64,000 nucleotides of DNA from Streptomyces sp. TG1A-60 (GCF_037201975.1 NZ_CP147520.1:7378001-7442000); one strand, 5' to 3'; shown: positions 44,008-52,818, numbered from the stretch's first letter. The notes: generated by a model not told the origin, from the sequence alone. A program made the numbers and translations.

Positions 44008-44949
44008 TCACAACCCACCGAGTGCCCGCCACCCCGGGACGAAAGCCACCAGCACCGGCACGGCCGGCGCCAGGACGGCGCACGCGGTCAGCCGCAGCCG
44101 CCGCACGGGCGTGAGCCGTTGTGGGGGAGAGAGCAGCCGGTGCACCCGCTGCGGTACATGGTCCTCCGGGGTCGGACAGGGCCCGAACACCCCCCGGTCC
44201 TCATTGAGCCCGACGAGCGCGAGGGCGACGGTGAGGCGACCGTGGCGACGCGCGGCCGTGTCGTCGGCGGCCAGTTCCACCAGGCGGTGCATCTCCTCGC
44301 GGAACGCGGCGAACACCGGCACCCGGGGGAACCCGCCCGCCAGCGCCGCCGAACAGCGCAGCAGCCAGTGGTGCCGCGCCCGCGCGTGCCCCTGCTCATG
44401 GGCGACCACCGCGTCCACCTGCCGCCCCTCCAGTCGGCGCAACGCGGCCGTGGTGATGACCAGTCGGGGTGCCGGCCCGGCGAGCCACCAGGCGTCCGGC
44501 CGCTCCCCCTCCACCACCACGAGCCGGTCACCACCCGGCTTCTCGCCGGGCAACAGCGGGGCGCGCAGCCAAAGTTCGGCGTGGCGCCGCTGCTGCTGCC
44601 GCCGTGCCCGGACGACCTCGCGCACCAGCATCGCCCCGGTCCACAGCCCGCCGCACGCGAGTGCCACGGTGGTCGCCATGGCCCAGGAGCCCGCGCTGTC
44701 CAGCGCGTACGCCTCCACGACCGCCTCCGGCGCCGGTGCGAAGACCCGCACGCGCACCACCGTCCAGGCGGCTGCCGCGCTCAGGGCCATCGACACCACA
44801 CAGCACAGCAGCACGGCCGCCACCACGCACTGCCACACCCACAGGGCGACCACGGGTTCACGGTCCGCCCACGCGGCGCGCGCCAGCAGCCGCGGGGCGA
44901 CGACGGCGGTCAGGGCGCCGAGCAGCAACAACGCCGCGGTGACCATCAT
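44008..44949 (-). CDS. M56/BlaR1-type membrane zinc metallopeptidase
   Basis: A 313-residue membrane peptidase with helices at residues 2-22, 36-62 and 90-112, a cytoplasmic loop, and the zinc motif AVVAHEQGHARARHHWLL (HExxH form). The second ligand region is RLVELAADDTAARR, and a last helix near the C-terminus reads TACAVLAPAVPVLVAFVPG. M56 proteins usually pair with a BlaI-type repressor that they destroy upon signal, but no BlaI gene is found here. It follows the DUF5134 gene on the same strand, after a 203-base gap with a large hairpin. A double ATG at 44949/44946 starts it, with a poor ribosome-binding site. Confidence 0.85.
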   Translation of the reverse strand: MMVTAALLLLGALTAVVAPRLLARAAWADREPVVALWVWQCVVAAVLLCCVVSMALSAAAAWTVVRVRVFAPAPEAVVEAYALDSAGSWAMATTVALACGGLWTGAMLVREVVRARRQQQRRHAELWLRAPLLPGEKPGGDRLVVVEGERPDAWWLAGPAPRLVITTAALRRLEGRQVDAVVAHEQGHARARHHWLLRCSAALAGGFPRVPVFAAFREEMHRLVELAADDTAARRHGRLTVALALVGLNEDRGVFGPCPTPEDHVPQRVHRLLSPPQRLTPVRRLRLTACAVLAPAVPVLVAFVPGWRALGGL

Positions 44950-45098
44950 GGGGCGCAGCCTATGAGCGGCGCGGTACACGGCGACACGGGCCGTGCCACC
45001 GAAGTGACGCAGACCACGACCGGGTGTGGCCCATGGCCTTGGTACGGCCGACTCCCGTACGACCACGGCCGGCCCGGCCTCCTGTGTCTTCGACGCTC

Positions 45099-45153
45099 AG
45101 CTTGACGTTTGCCCCCGACAGGAGACGATCTAGCCGGGGCCAAACGTCGAGCT
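45099..45153 (-). terminator. Large imperfect hairpin between DUF5134 and M56 genes
   Basis: An 18-base stem with two mismatches (45099-45116 and 45136-45153) encloses a 19-base loop. On the minus strand it begins directly at the DUF5134 stop codon. It probably terminates or attenuates transcription into the M56 gene. The long stem and loop could instead be a regulator site. Confidence 0.5.
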
Positions 45154-45707
45154 CAGACCGTCAGCAGCATCGCCAGCATCCCGATGCCCATGGACAGTCG
45201 GCAGGCCCGCGCCAACTCCGGCCGGTCGCCCCAGCCGGCCGCCCGCGCGACCGGAATCCGCGCACCCACCGAGGCCGGTACGGGGATCAGCCGGACGCCC
45301 GCCCGGAGCACATAGCCGGCGAAGTACACCAGCAGCACCCCGGTCACCACGGGCAGCCCCGCGCCACCGTGGTGACCGCCCGGCGAGACAGCCATCACGA
45401 CGGCCATGTAGACCATCGCCAGCGCGCCCACCAGGTGGTGCAGATGGTGCGGGCTGGTACGGGCCGCCCACAGCGCGCGCACCGCGGCTGTGCCGAACAC
45501 CACCGCGTACACGTGCCACGCCCACGGCGGCGGTGCCACGGTCGCGGCGGGCACGGCCATCGCGGCCATGCCGAATCCCATCAGCGCCTCGCCGCCCGCG
45601 GCCCGGCGCTGCTCCGCGACGGCGCTCCGCATCCGCAGCAGGCAGTAGCCCCCGGTCACCGCGCACAGCGCCACCAGCAGCCAGCCGGGCGAAACCGGTC
45701 CGTGCAC
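45153..45707 (-). CDS. DUF5134 integral membrane protein
   Basis: A 184-residue protein with five or six transmembrane helices. Characteristic phrases are GWLLVALCAVTGGYCLLRM, EALMGFGMAAMAVPAATVAP and SPHHLHHLVGALAMVYMAVV, where a His-rich helix (HHLHH) sits between helices 3 and 4. The family, DUF5134, is common in Streptomyces beside M56 peptidases and copper-related genes, and its function is unknown. The GTG at 45707 has GGGAGGTG upstream. The frame is open further upstream, but without conserved sequence. Confidence 0.8.
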   Translation of the reverse strand: MHGPVSPGWLLVALCAVTGGYCLLRMRSAVAEQRRAAGGEALMGFGMAAMAVPAATVAPPPWAWHVYAVVFGTAAVRALWAARTSPHHLHHLVGALAMVYMAVVMAVSPGGHHGGAGLPVVTGVLLVYFAGYVLRAGVRLIPVPASVGARIPVARAAGWGDRPELARACRLSMGIGMLAMLLTV

Positions 45708-45954
45708 CGCGCACCTCCCCGTTCGACGACGTCGGTCAGCGCTGAGAGTGAGGTCGGACAGTCGGTCAGGGCATGCCCGTGGCCGGTGGCGCGCATACGA
45801 GCGCAAGGGTGTACGCGGGGGAGCGCGCAGGGGTGCACCACCGACGCCGCGGCCGGCGAAGGTGGCGACTCGCGCGGCCGTGGGAGCGGGTGACGCCTGG
45901 GAAGCAGGCCGGACGCCGTACGCTCGCGGCGACGGCGGGGCCGCGAGAGTTGAC

Positions 45955-46101
45955 CTCGTCGACAGCGTCATGCCGGAGCAACTGGCCTACGAGACGGCCG
46001 TACTCTCCGGTGTCGACGCCGACGACCGCCGCGAACTCGCCGAGCTGCTGGGGGAGCTGCTGAACCAGCTGGAAGGCTGCCTGGGCCTGCCGCGCGCCTA
46101 G
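45955..46101 (+). pseudogene. C-terminal remnant of a MarR-family regulator
   Basis: Only 48 codons remain: LVDSVMPEQLAYETAVLSGV, then DDRRELAELLGELLNQLEGC and a stop. This is the dimerisation helix pair that ends MarR proteins. The DNA-binding domain is missing, and the frame upstream is not homologous. Confidence 0.55.
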
Positions 46102-46138
46102 GGGGTGTGGTGAAAGCCCTACGCGTCAACCCTCCGGG

Positions 46139-46903
46139 TCAGCCTTCCCCGTCCGCCACGTACACGCCGAGCATGGCTCCCTGGGGGTCCCGGAGGACCG
46201 CGATGCGGGGGCCGGCCGGGACCGTGGTGGGTTCCATGAGGATGGTGCCGCCCGCCTCGACGGCGATGCGGGCCGTGTCGTCGACGTCCTCGACGGCGAA
46301 GTACGGCAGCCAGTGGGAGGGCACCTCGGGCGGGAACTTGTCGTCCATGGTGATCATGCCGCCGAAGTCGGCGCCGTCGAGGCCCCACTGCGTGTAGTGC
46401 GCGTCGGCGTTCACGCTCCAGCCGAACACCGTCGTGTAGAACGCCTCGGCCCGTTCCGGCGCGCGGGTGAGCAGTTCGACCCAGCCGAGCGCGCCGGGCG
46501 CGTTGAACAGTCCGGCGCCGGGGAAGGACCGCGCCTGCCACAGCTGGAAGGCCGCGCCGCCCGGGTCGAACGCCACAGCGAACCGTCCCATGTCGAAGAC
46601 GTCCATCGGCCCCAGCACGACCTGCCCGCCCGCCGCCCGCACCGCCCGCGCCGTCGCGTCCGCGTCGCTCACCGCGAACGACACGTTCCAGGCCACCGGC
46701 TGCGACTCCTGGTACAGGGGCGTGAGGGCGGCGACCGCCGCGTCACCGAGGTGTGCGACGGTGTAGCCGCCCGCCTCCTGGCGCGGATCGGTCTCCGGAC
46801 GCCAGCCGAACACCTCGGTGTAGAACCGCTTGGCCGCCTCCACGTCGCTGGTCCCCAGCTCGGTCCAGCAGGGCCCGCCGGCAACCGGCCTGTCGAGCTT
46901 CAT
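46139..46903 (-). CDS. Two-domain VOC (glyoxalase-like) protein
   Basis: A 254-residue protein made of two vicinal-oxygen-chelate domains in tandem, residues 8-125 and 135-252. Each opens with a similar phrase (CWTELGTSDVEAAKRFYTEV and GWVELLTRAPERAEAFYTTV) and ends in a conserved strand (FAVAFDPGGAAFQLWQ and IAVLRDPQGAMLGVYV). Homologues resemble the 27-kDa antigen/CFP32 group of actinobacteria. The metal-ligand pattern is incomplete, so it may bind small molecules rather than catalyse. The ATG at 46903 has GGAAGGA upstream. It is followed at 46994 by a second VOC gene on the same strand. Confidence 0.88.
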   Translation of the reverse strand: MKLDRPVAGGPCWTELGTSDVEAAKRFYTEVFGWRPETDPRQEAGGYTVAHLGDAAVAALTPLYQESQPVAWNVSFAVSDADATARAVRAAGGQVVLGPMDVFDMGRFAVAFDPGGAAFQLWQARSFPGAGLFNAPGALGWVELLTRAPERAEAFYTTVFGWSVNADAHYTQWGLDGADFGGMITMDDKFPPEVPSHWLPYFAVEDVDDTARIAVEAGGTILMEPTTVPAGPRIAVLRDPQGAMLGVYVADGEG

Positions 46904-46993
46904 GGCGTTCCTTCCGGAAGGGAATCGGACACGGAAGTCCCCTTCCGGCACGCTATGCCCGCACCCCGGCCCCGGCCACCGGGGTGCGCCGCG

Positions 46994-47386
46994 TCAGATC
47001 CCCGGCCGGTACCGTAGCGGATGGTCCGCCGGGACCTCCACCAGCACGATCTCCGTGCCGTCCGGGTCGGCGATCCACATCTCGATCAGCCCCCACGGTT
47101 CCTTCACCGGCGGTCGTCGCACCTCCACCCCGGCCGTCACCAGTTCCTCGTGCGCCGCCGTCACGTCCGCCACCTGGAGCCACAGCTTCAGCGCGGGCGA
47201 CGGCGGCGTCTCGCAGCGGCCGGCGACCTCCAGGAAGCCGCCGCCGAGGAAGTACACGACGCCGCGGTGATCGCCCGTGCCGAATTCGCGGTAGACGGAA
47301 AGCCCGAGCTTCTCGCCGTAGAAGACGCGGGACCGCTCGGGGTCGGTGGGACGGAGAAGGACGCGGCTGCCGAGTACGTGGACCAT
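46994..47386 (-). CDS. Single-domain VOC protein
   Basis: A 130-residue glyoxalase/bleomycin-resistance-fold protein. It starts MVHVLGSRVLLRPTDPERSR, keeps FYGEKLGLSVYREFG and ends with the strand IEMWIADPDGTEIVLVEV, which supplies a likely metal Glu. The ribosome-binding site is weak. It lies directly upstream of the two-domain VOC gene and is divergent from the acetyltransferase. The substrate is unknown. Confidence 0.85.
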   Translation of the reverse strand: MVHVLGSRVLLRPTDPERSRVFYGEKLGLSVYREFGTGDHRGVVYFLGGGFLEVAGRCETPPSPALKLWLQVADVTAAHEELVTAGVEVRRPPVKEPWGLIEMWIADPDGTEIVLVEVPADHPLRYRPGI

Positions 47387-47461
47387 GTATCGGAGCCTAG
47401 TGGGGCAGCGGGCTACGCTCATCGGTGTCCCCGAGCCGCGCAGAGATCCGCCAGGAGAGCC

Positions 47462-48001
47462 ATGGAGACCGCCGCCACCGGCCTGACCTTCCGTGATGCC
47501 ACCCACGCCGACGTGGACGTCCTCGTCGCGCTGATCGAGTCGGCGTACCGAGGGGACTCCAGCCGGGCCGGCTGGACCACGGAGGCGGACATCCTGGAAG
47601 GACGGCGCATCGACCCCGAGGGCGTCCTGGAGGTCGTCAGGTCGCCCGGCAGCCGGCTGCTCACGGTCGAGCGCGACGGCACGGTCGTCGCCTGCTGCCA
47701 GCTCGAACACCGCGGCGAGAACGCGTACTTCGGGATGTTCGCGGTGAGCCCGGCCCTCCAGGGCGACGGCCTCGGCAAGGTGGTCATCGCCGAGGCCGAG
47801 CGGACCGCGCGCGAGACCTGGGGCGCCAAGGAGATGCACATGACCGTGATCTCCGTACGGAACGACCTCATCGCCTGGTACGAGCGGCGCGGTTACCGCC
47901 GTACGGGACGGATGACCCCGTTCCCGTACGGCGACGAGCGCTTTGGCATCCCGCAGCGCGCGGACCTGCGGTTCGAGCTCCTGGTCAAGGAAATCGGCTG
48001 A
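47462..48001 (+). CDS. GNAT-family N-acetyltransferase
   Basis: A 179-residue acetyltransferase. The acetyl-CoA loop is GMFAVSPALQGDGLGKVVIA (RxxGxG variant QGDGLG). The fold is completed by ISVRNDLIAWYERRGYRRTG, which is typical of protein or small-amine acetyltransferases. The ATG at 47462 has AGGAGAG upstream. Its stop is one base from the end of the convergent glycerophosphodiesterase gene. Confidence 0.9.
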   Translation: METAATGLTFRDATHADVDVLVALIESAYRGDSSRAGWTTEADILEGRRIDPEGVLEVVRSPGSRLLTVERDGTVVACCQLEHRGENAYFGMFAVSPALQGDGLGKVVIAEAERTARETWGAKEMHMTVISVRNDLIAWYERRGYRRTGRMTPFPYGDERFGIPQRADLRFELLVKEIG

Positions 48002-48002
48002 C

Positions 48003-48686
48003 TCAGGCGGTGAAGCGGCCCGTGCGTTTGATGTCCGGGTAGTCGGTCGTCGCGCCGTCCAGCTGGAGCGCGCGGACCAGCCGCAGATGGTCCTGGGTGT
48101 TCACCACCCAGCCGATGATCCGCAGGTTGGCCTTGCGGGCCTCCTCGACGACCTCCAGCGTCAGCCGCCGGATGTTCAGGACGAGGGTGCAGGCGCCCAC
48201 CGCCACCGCCCGGTCCACGACGTCGGCGCCGTAGCGGCTGGCGACCAGTGCGGTGCGTACGCCGGGCACGAGCCGGGAGATCTCGGCGACCGCCTCGTCG
48301 TGGAAGGACAGCACCTCGACCCGACCCACCAGGTCGCGCCGGCGCATGACCTCGGCGAGCGCGCGGGCCGCCGCCGTGTCCTTGATCTCGGCCTGGAGCG
48401 GTGCCCGTACCGCGTCCAGGACCTCCTCGAAGGTGGGGATGCGCTCACCCCGTCCCGCGTCCAGGGCGCGCAGTTCGGCGAGGGTCCTGTCGGCGATCGG
48501 GCCCGTGCCGTCCGTCGTCCGGTCCACGTCCGCGTCGTGCATGACGACGAGCGCGCCGTCCTTGCTCAGATGCAGATCGAGTTCGATGACGTCGAGGCCC
48601 GCGCGATCGGCGGCTACGAAGGAACGGAGGGTGTTCTCGGGTTCGACACCCATGACTCCGCGGTGACCGATGGTGAGGAAGTTCAA
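48003..48686 (-). CDS. Glycerophosphodiester phosphodiesterase
   Basis: A 227-residue cytoplasmic TIM-barrel enzyme that hydrolyses glycerophosphodiesters to glycerol-3-phosphate and an alcohol. Catalytic motifs are GHRGVMGVEPENTLRSF (His/Arg and Glu), VIELDLHLSKDGALVVMHDA (ELD metal site and second His) and LQAEIKD. No signal peptide is seen. The start is probably the TTG at 48686, preceded by GGAAGCGAG. No ATG or GTG lies close enough to the conserved opening, and codons further upstream are not conserved. Confidence 0.9.
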   Translation of the reverse strand: MNFLTIGHRGVMGVEPENTLRSFVAADRAGLDVIELDLHLSKDGALVVMHDADVDRTTDGTGPIADRTLAELRALDAGRGERIPTFEEVLDAVRAPLQAEIKDTAAARALAEVMRRRDLVGRVEVLSFHDEAVAEISRLVPGVRTALVASRYGADVVDRAVAVGACTLVLNIRRLTLEVVEEARKANLRIIGWVVNTQDHLRLVRALQLDGATTDYPDIKRTGRFTA

Positions 48687-49098
48687 GGTGGACTCGCTTC
48701 CGTCGACGGCGGCTCGGCCCGCGTGACCGGGGAGGGGCGGCACGCGGCTGGGGCGCAGCGTAGTCCTCCCGCCGTGCGATGCGTCCGTACGTGCACCAGC
48801 CCTTTCCAGCCGTGTCACGCCGTGTCACGTCGGAGAACGGGACCGGTTCCGCACCGGCCCGCCCGAATCGGGTCATCCCTGAGTGGGCGAGTTCGGCGCG
48901 CGTTGACCCCGGTGGCGTCCACGCGAAGACCAGGGCGCACGAATTGTGATCCATGACGCGTGTGGCAGGAGATTCAGCGGTTAGGTAGAGAGGGTGGCGG
49001 GAGGATTTCCGGCAGGGCCGCTCTTGATCGGCCTTGCGAGAGGGGGCCTCCCCTACGTACGGTGGCACTACGAAAGGTTTTCCCGTGGAGGATGGGTC
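48687..49098. other. Divergent control region of the DUF6421 operon
   Basis: This 412-base gap separates the phosphodiesterase from the DUF6421 operon. No gene is visible. The right half is relatively AT-rich and carries a short GC hairpin around 49037-49055, probably in the leader RNA of the operon. No operator palindrome of note was found. Confidence 0.5.
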
Positions 49099-50496
49099 AT
49101 GACGGAAATTCTTGTGCAGATGGGCGTGGAGGGTGATATTCCTCCGGTCGGTAGGGTGGTGGGGCATCCGGCCTGGCCCGTGCTCAAGGATGCCGTGGAG
49201 CGGATCCGGCCATGGCAGTCCAAGGACGGATCGATCGACTTCGACGCCGACGGGGCCCCCGAACCGGCCGACGCCGGGCTGGCCGTCCGGGACGTCGTGG
49301 AGGCCGTCCGGGAGCTGTCCCCGCTGCTGCCGCACGACGCCGCCTACCACGAGGCGCTCGTCAAGGATCTGCGACGCTGGGCCGACGACGGCTTCGAGGT
49401 ACCCGACTTCCTCGACTCGCTGCTGGCCTTCCAGCCCGCCGCCGACCGCCGCGACGGTCTCCAGCACCTCGTCGTCTTCCCGATGTACACGCAGAACGGC
49501 AACCCCGACCGCAACCTCGAAGCGGTCGTGCTGCGCATGGTGTGGCCGGACTGGCTGGCCGAGCTGGAGCGCACCCGCTACGACAACCCGCTGTTCTGCG
49601 GCATCACCTTCGAGGACTTCACAGCCGGCTACGACACCAACTCGGCCGTCCTCTTCCCGGAGACCATCGCCGTGCGCGAGGCCCCCGCCCGCTTCTCCTG
49701 GGGCGGCATCTTCTGCGACCGCGAGGCCGCCCGCTTCCGCCGCGTCACCGAGGCCGCCGTCGACATCCTCGGCCTCGACCTTCCCGAGGACGTCGCCGCG
49801 ATGGTCCACGACCAGAAGCGCTGCGAGGAGGCCTTCGTCCTGTGGGACATGGTCCACGACCGTACCCACAGCCACGGCGACCTGCCCTTCGACCCCTTCA
49901 TGATCAAGCAGCGCCAGCCGTTCTGGATGTACGGCCTCGAAGAGCTGCGCTGCGACCTCACCGCCTTCAAGGAGGCGGTGAGGCTGGAGGCCGACGGTGT
50001 CCCGCAGGCCCGCGACGTGCAGTACGCCGTGCTCTTCGACCGCATGTTCCGCTTCCCGGTCACCGGCGAGCGCGTCCGCAACTACGACGGCCTCGGCGGG
50101 CAGCTCCTCTTCGCCTACCTGCACAAGCACGACGTCGTCCGCTGGACCGACAACAAGCTGTTCATCGACTGGCGGCACGCCCCGCAGGTCACGAACCAGC
50201 TGTGCGCCGACATCGAGAACCTCTACCGCGACGGCATCGACCGTCCGAAGCTCGTCCACTGGCTCGCCGGATACGAGCTGGTCGCCGGCTACCTCGCCCC
50301 GCACCCCGGCTCCCGCTGGGCCAAGGGCCCGGACGCCCTGGATCTGACACAGCCGCCGCGCAAACTCGTCGACGACGTGCTTCCGGACGAGTTTCCGCTC
50401 AGCATGTTCTATGAGGCGCTCGCCAAGAAGCTGAAGACCGTGATCGCCTCGACCAAGGGCATCACCGCGGCGGACGCCGAGCGGGTCGCCGCGTGA
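49099..50496 (+). CDS. DUF6421 protein, candidate metallohydrolase
   Basis: A 465-residue soluble protein of a conserved actinobacterial family with no assigned function. It begins MTEILVQMGVEGDIPPVGRV. The centre has WDMVHDRTHSHGDLPFDPF, with His253, His257 and His259, and 25 residues later GLEELRCDLTAFKEAV with Glu281, Glu282 and Asp286. A His cluster followed by EExRxDL recalls the zinc site of dipeptidyl-peptidase-III-like enzymes, so a metal-dependent hydrolase is a reasonable guess; this is inference. The ATG at 49099 has TGGAGG upstream. The gene is followed by an SDR and a threonine-aldolase gene with minimal spacing, forming an operon. Confidence 0.75.
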   Translation: MTEILVQMGVEGDIPPVGRVVGHPAWPVLKDAVERIRPWQSKDGSIDFDADGAPEPADAGLAVRDVVEAVRELSPLLPHDAAYHEALVKDLRRWADDGFEVPDFLDSLLAFQPAADRRDGLQHLVVFPMYTQNGNPDRNLEAVVLRMVWPDWLAELERTRYDNPLFCGITFEDFTAGYDTNSAVLFPETIAVREAPARFSWGGIFCDREAARFRRVTEAAVDILGLDLPEDVAAMVHDQKRCEEAFVLWDMVHDRTHSHGDLPFDPFMIKQRQPFWMYGLEELRCDLTAFKEAVRLEADGVPQARDVQYAVLFDRMFRFPVTGERVRNYDGLGGQLLFAYLHKHDVVRWTDNKLFIDWRHAPQVTNQLCADIENLYRDGIDRPKLVHWLAGYELVAGYLAPHPGSRWAKGPDALDLTQPPRKLVDDVLPDEFPLSMFYEALAKKLKTVIASTKGITAADAERVAA

Positions 50497-50531
50497 GCGC
50501 CCGAGTACACGCTGCTCAGGAGGCGAAGACC

Positions 50532-51284
50532 ATGCAGAACGGCAACGGTGCACTGAGCGGCGCGGTGATCGCGGTGGCCGGCGCGGGCGGACCGGCGGGC
50601 CGGGCGGCGCTGCTGCGGCTCGCCGACGCGGGCGCGATCGTCGTCGGCTCCGACAACGACCCCGAGCGGCTCTCCGAGGCCGTGGACGCGGCCCGCTACG
50701 CACACGGCGGCGCCACCGTCGTCGGCGACACGGTCGATCTCCTCGACCTGCAGTCGACCCGTGACTGGGCCACCCGCATCGAGAAGGACTTCGGCCGGGT
50801 CGACGGCCTCGTCCACCTCGTCGGCGGCTGGCGCGGCAGCGAGACCTTCACCAGGACCAGCCTCGACGACTGGGACTTCCTGGAGATGCTGCTCATCCGC
50901 ACCGTGCAGCACACCTCCCTCGCCTTCCACGAGGCCCTGCAGCGCAGCGAGCGCGGCCGGTACGTCCTGATCAGCGCGGCCGGCGCCAGCAGGCCCACCG
51001 CGGGCAACGCGGCCTACGCCGCCGCCAAGGCCGCCGCCGAGGCGTGGACACTGGCCACGGCGGACTACTTCCGCAAGGCCGGCGGGCCGGACGGGCCGAC
51101 CTCCGCGGCTGCCATCCTGGTCGTGAAGGCGTTGGTGCACGACGCGATGCGCGCCGACCGCCCCAACGCGAAGTTCGCGGGCTTCACCGACGTCAAGGAC
51201 CTGGCCGAGGCCATCGCCGGAGTCTGGGAGAAGTCCGCCGCCGAAGTGAACGGAAACCGTCTGTGGCTCACCGACAAGCCGTGA
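50532..51284 (+). CDS. Short-chain dehydrogenase/reductase
   Basis: A 250-residue SDR. The nucleotide motif is VIAVAGAGGPAGRAALLRLA (GxxGxxG variant), with VVGSDNDPERL for the ribose. The NAG-like segment is VHLVGGWRGSETF, and the catalytic Ser and Tyr/Lys appear in YVLISAAGASRPTAGNAAYA and AAAKAAAEAW. The ATG at 50532 has AGGAGG upstream. A GTG at 50493, overlapping the DUF6421 stop, is a possible alternative. The stop overlaps the next start as GTGA. Its genomic coupling suggests that it oxidises or reduces a hydroxy compound of the same pathway. Confidence 0.88.
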   Translation: MQNGNGALSGAVIAVAGAGGPAGRAALLRLADAGAIVVGSDNDPERLSEAVDAARYAHGGATVVGDTVDLLDLQSTRDWATRIEKDFGRVDGLVHLVGGWRGSETFTRTSLDDWDFLEMLLIRTVQHTSLAFHEALQRSERGRYVLISAAGASRPTAGNAAYAAAKAAAEAWTLATADYFRKAGGPDGPTSAAAILVVKALVHDAMRADRPNAKFAGFTDVKDLAEAIAGVWEKSAAEVNGNRLWLTDKP

Positions 51285-52351
51285 ACCCTCCCAGGACCGA
51301 CGCTCACCGTCATCACGACCCGGAGGTCCGCGGCTTCGCCAGCGACAACTACGCGGGGGTCCACCCCGAGGTGCTCGCCGCCCTCGCCCTGGCCAACGGC
51401 GGGCACCAGGTCGCCTACGGCGAGGACGAGTACACCGAGAACCTCCAGCGGATCGTCCGCAGCCACTTCGGCGCCACCGCCGAGGCGTTTCCCGTCTTCA
51501 ACGGCACCGGCGCCAACGTCGTCGCGCTCCAGGCGGTCACCGACCGCTGGGGCGCGGTGATCTGCGCCGAGAGCGCGCACATCCACGTCGACGAGTGCGG
51601 AGCGCCCGAGCGGATCGGCGGCCTGAAGCTGCTCACCGTGCCCACACCCGACGGCAAGCTCACCCCCGAGCTGATCGACAGGCAGGCGTACGGCTGGGAC
51701 GACGAGCACCGGGCGATGCCGCAGGTCGTCTCGATCACCCAGAGCACCGAACTGGGCACCCTCTACACGCCCGACGAGATCCGCGCGATCTGTGAACACG
51801 CCCATGCCCACGGCATGAAGGTGCATCTGGACGGCTCCCGGATATCCAACGCGGCGGCTGCCCTGAACGTCCCGATGCGGACGTTCACCAACGCGGTCGG
51901 CGTCGATCTGCTCTCGCTGGGCGGCACCAAGAACGGCGCGATGTTCGGCGAGGCGGTCGTCGTCATCGACCAGGACGCCGTCCGCCACATGAAACATCTG
52001 CGCAAGCTGTCCATGCAGCTCGCCTCCAAGATGCGTTTCGTGTCCGTGCAGTTGGAGGCACTGCTGTCGAAGGACCTCTGGCTGCGCAACGCCCGTCACG
52101 CCAACGAGATGGCCCAGCGGCTCGCCGAGGGCGTCCGCGTGGTCCGCGGGGTGGAGATCCTCCACCCCGTGCAGGCCAACGCCGTCTTCGCCCGCCTCCC
52201 GCACGACGTGAGCGAGCGCCTGCAGAAGCGCTACCGCTTCTACTTCTGGGACGAGGCGGTCGGCGACGTCCGCTGGATGTGCTCCTTCGACACGACGGAG
52301 GAGGACGTGGACGGGTTCGTGGCTGCCATCACGGAGGAGATGGCGCGCTGA
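51281..52351 (+). CDS. Threonine-aldolase family PLP enzyme
   Basis: A 356-residue low-specificity beta-hydroxyamino-acid aldolase. It opens RGFASDNYAGVHPEVLAALA, keeps VFNGTGANVVALQAV and the PLP-stacking region, and has the aspartate motif VHLDGSRISNAAAAL. The Schiff-base lysine lies in LSLGGTKNGAMFGEAVV. The reaction would be reversible cleavage of a beta-hydroxyamino acid to glycine and an aldehyde. The GTG start overlaps the SDR stop by four bases. It is the last gene of the DUF6421 operon, and its stop abuts the transglutaminase remnant directly. Confidence 0.92.
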   Translation: MNPPRTDAHRHHDPEVRGFASDNYAGVHPEVLAALALANGGHQVAYGEDEYTENLQRIVRSHFGATAEAFPVFNGTGANVVALQAVTDRWGAVICAESAHIHVDECGAPERIGGLKLLTVPTPDGKLTPELIDRQAYGWDDEHRAMPQVVSITQSTELGTLYTPDEIRAICEHAHAHGMKVHLDGSRISNAAAALNVPMRTFTNAVGVDLLSLGGTKNGAMFGEAVVVIDQDAVRHMKHLRKLSMQLASKMRFVSVQLEALLSKDLWLRNARHANEMAQRLAEGVRVVRGVEILHPVQANAVFARLPHDVSERLQKRYRFYFWDEAVGDVRWMCSFDTTEEDVDGFVAAITEEMAR

Positions 52352-52726
52352 GGGCTGCATAAATATACGACACTCCTCGAACAGCGCACCGGGATCTGCT
52401 ACACCAAGGCCCATGCCCTGGCCGCGTTGTTGCGTGCCGAGGACATCCCCACGGCCCTGTGTTACCAGCGGTTCGACGTGGTGCACGGCCTGGTCGCCGT
52501 GCGCTTCAACGGCGCCTGGCACCGCCAGGACCCCCGGGGCAACAAGCCGGGTGTCGACGCGCAGTTCTCGCTGGACGGGGAGCGTCTGGCCTTCGTGCCG
52601 GATCCCGAGGCGGGCGAGTCGGACTACCCGACGCTGTACGCCGAACCGCACCCGGCCGTGCTCGGCGCGCTTCAGGCCGCCCCGGACCGTCCGTACCTGT
52701 GGAGGACGCTCCCCGGCGCCCTCTGA
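52352..52726 (+). pseudogene. Transglutaminase-like protein lacking its N-terminus
   Basis: Homology begins immediately after the aldolase stop with KYTTLLEQRTGICYTKAHAL and continues ALLRAEDIPTALCYQRFDVV, then a His in VVHGLVAVRFNGAW and Asp in HRQDPRGNKPGVDAQFSLDG. These supply the Cys-His-Asp triad of the transglutaminase/NlpC-like fold. About 60 to 100 N-terminal residues are missing and there is no start codon with a ribosome-binding site. The 3' end is intact. It is either a truncated gene or one translated by read-through coupling. Confidence 0.65.
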
Positions 52727-52818
52727 AATCGAGGGCGCCGGTTCTTGTGACACTCCTGTTGCCGGAGCTGTGGCCTCCGCCACGGCTCACCACCGAGGAG
52801 AGATGATCGACTCGGCAC

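Noticed and set aside
48445..50703. 752-codon minus-strand open frame opposite DUF6421
   Set aside because: Same antisense effect. The plus-strand protein is conserved and coupled to downstream genes.
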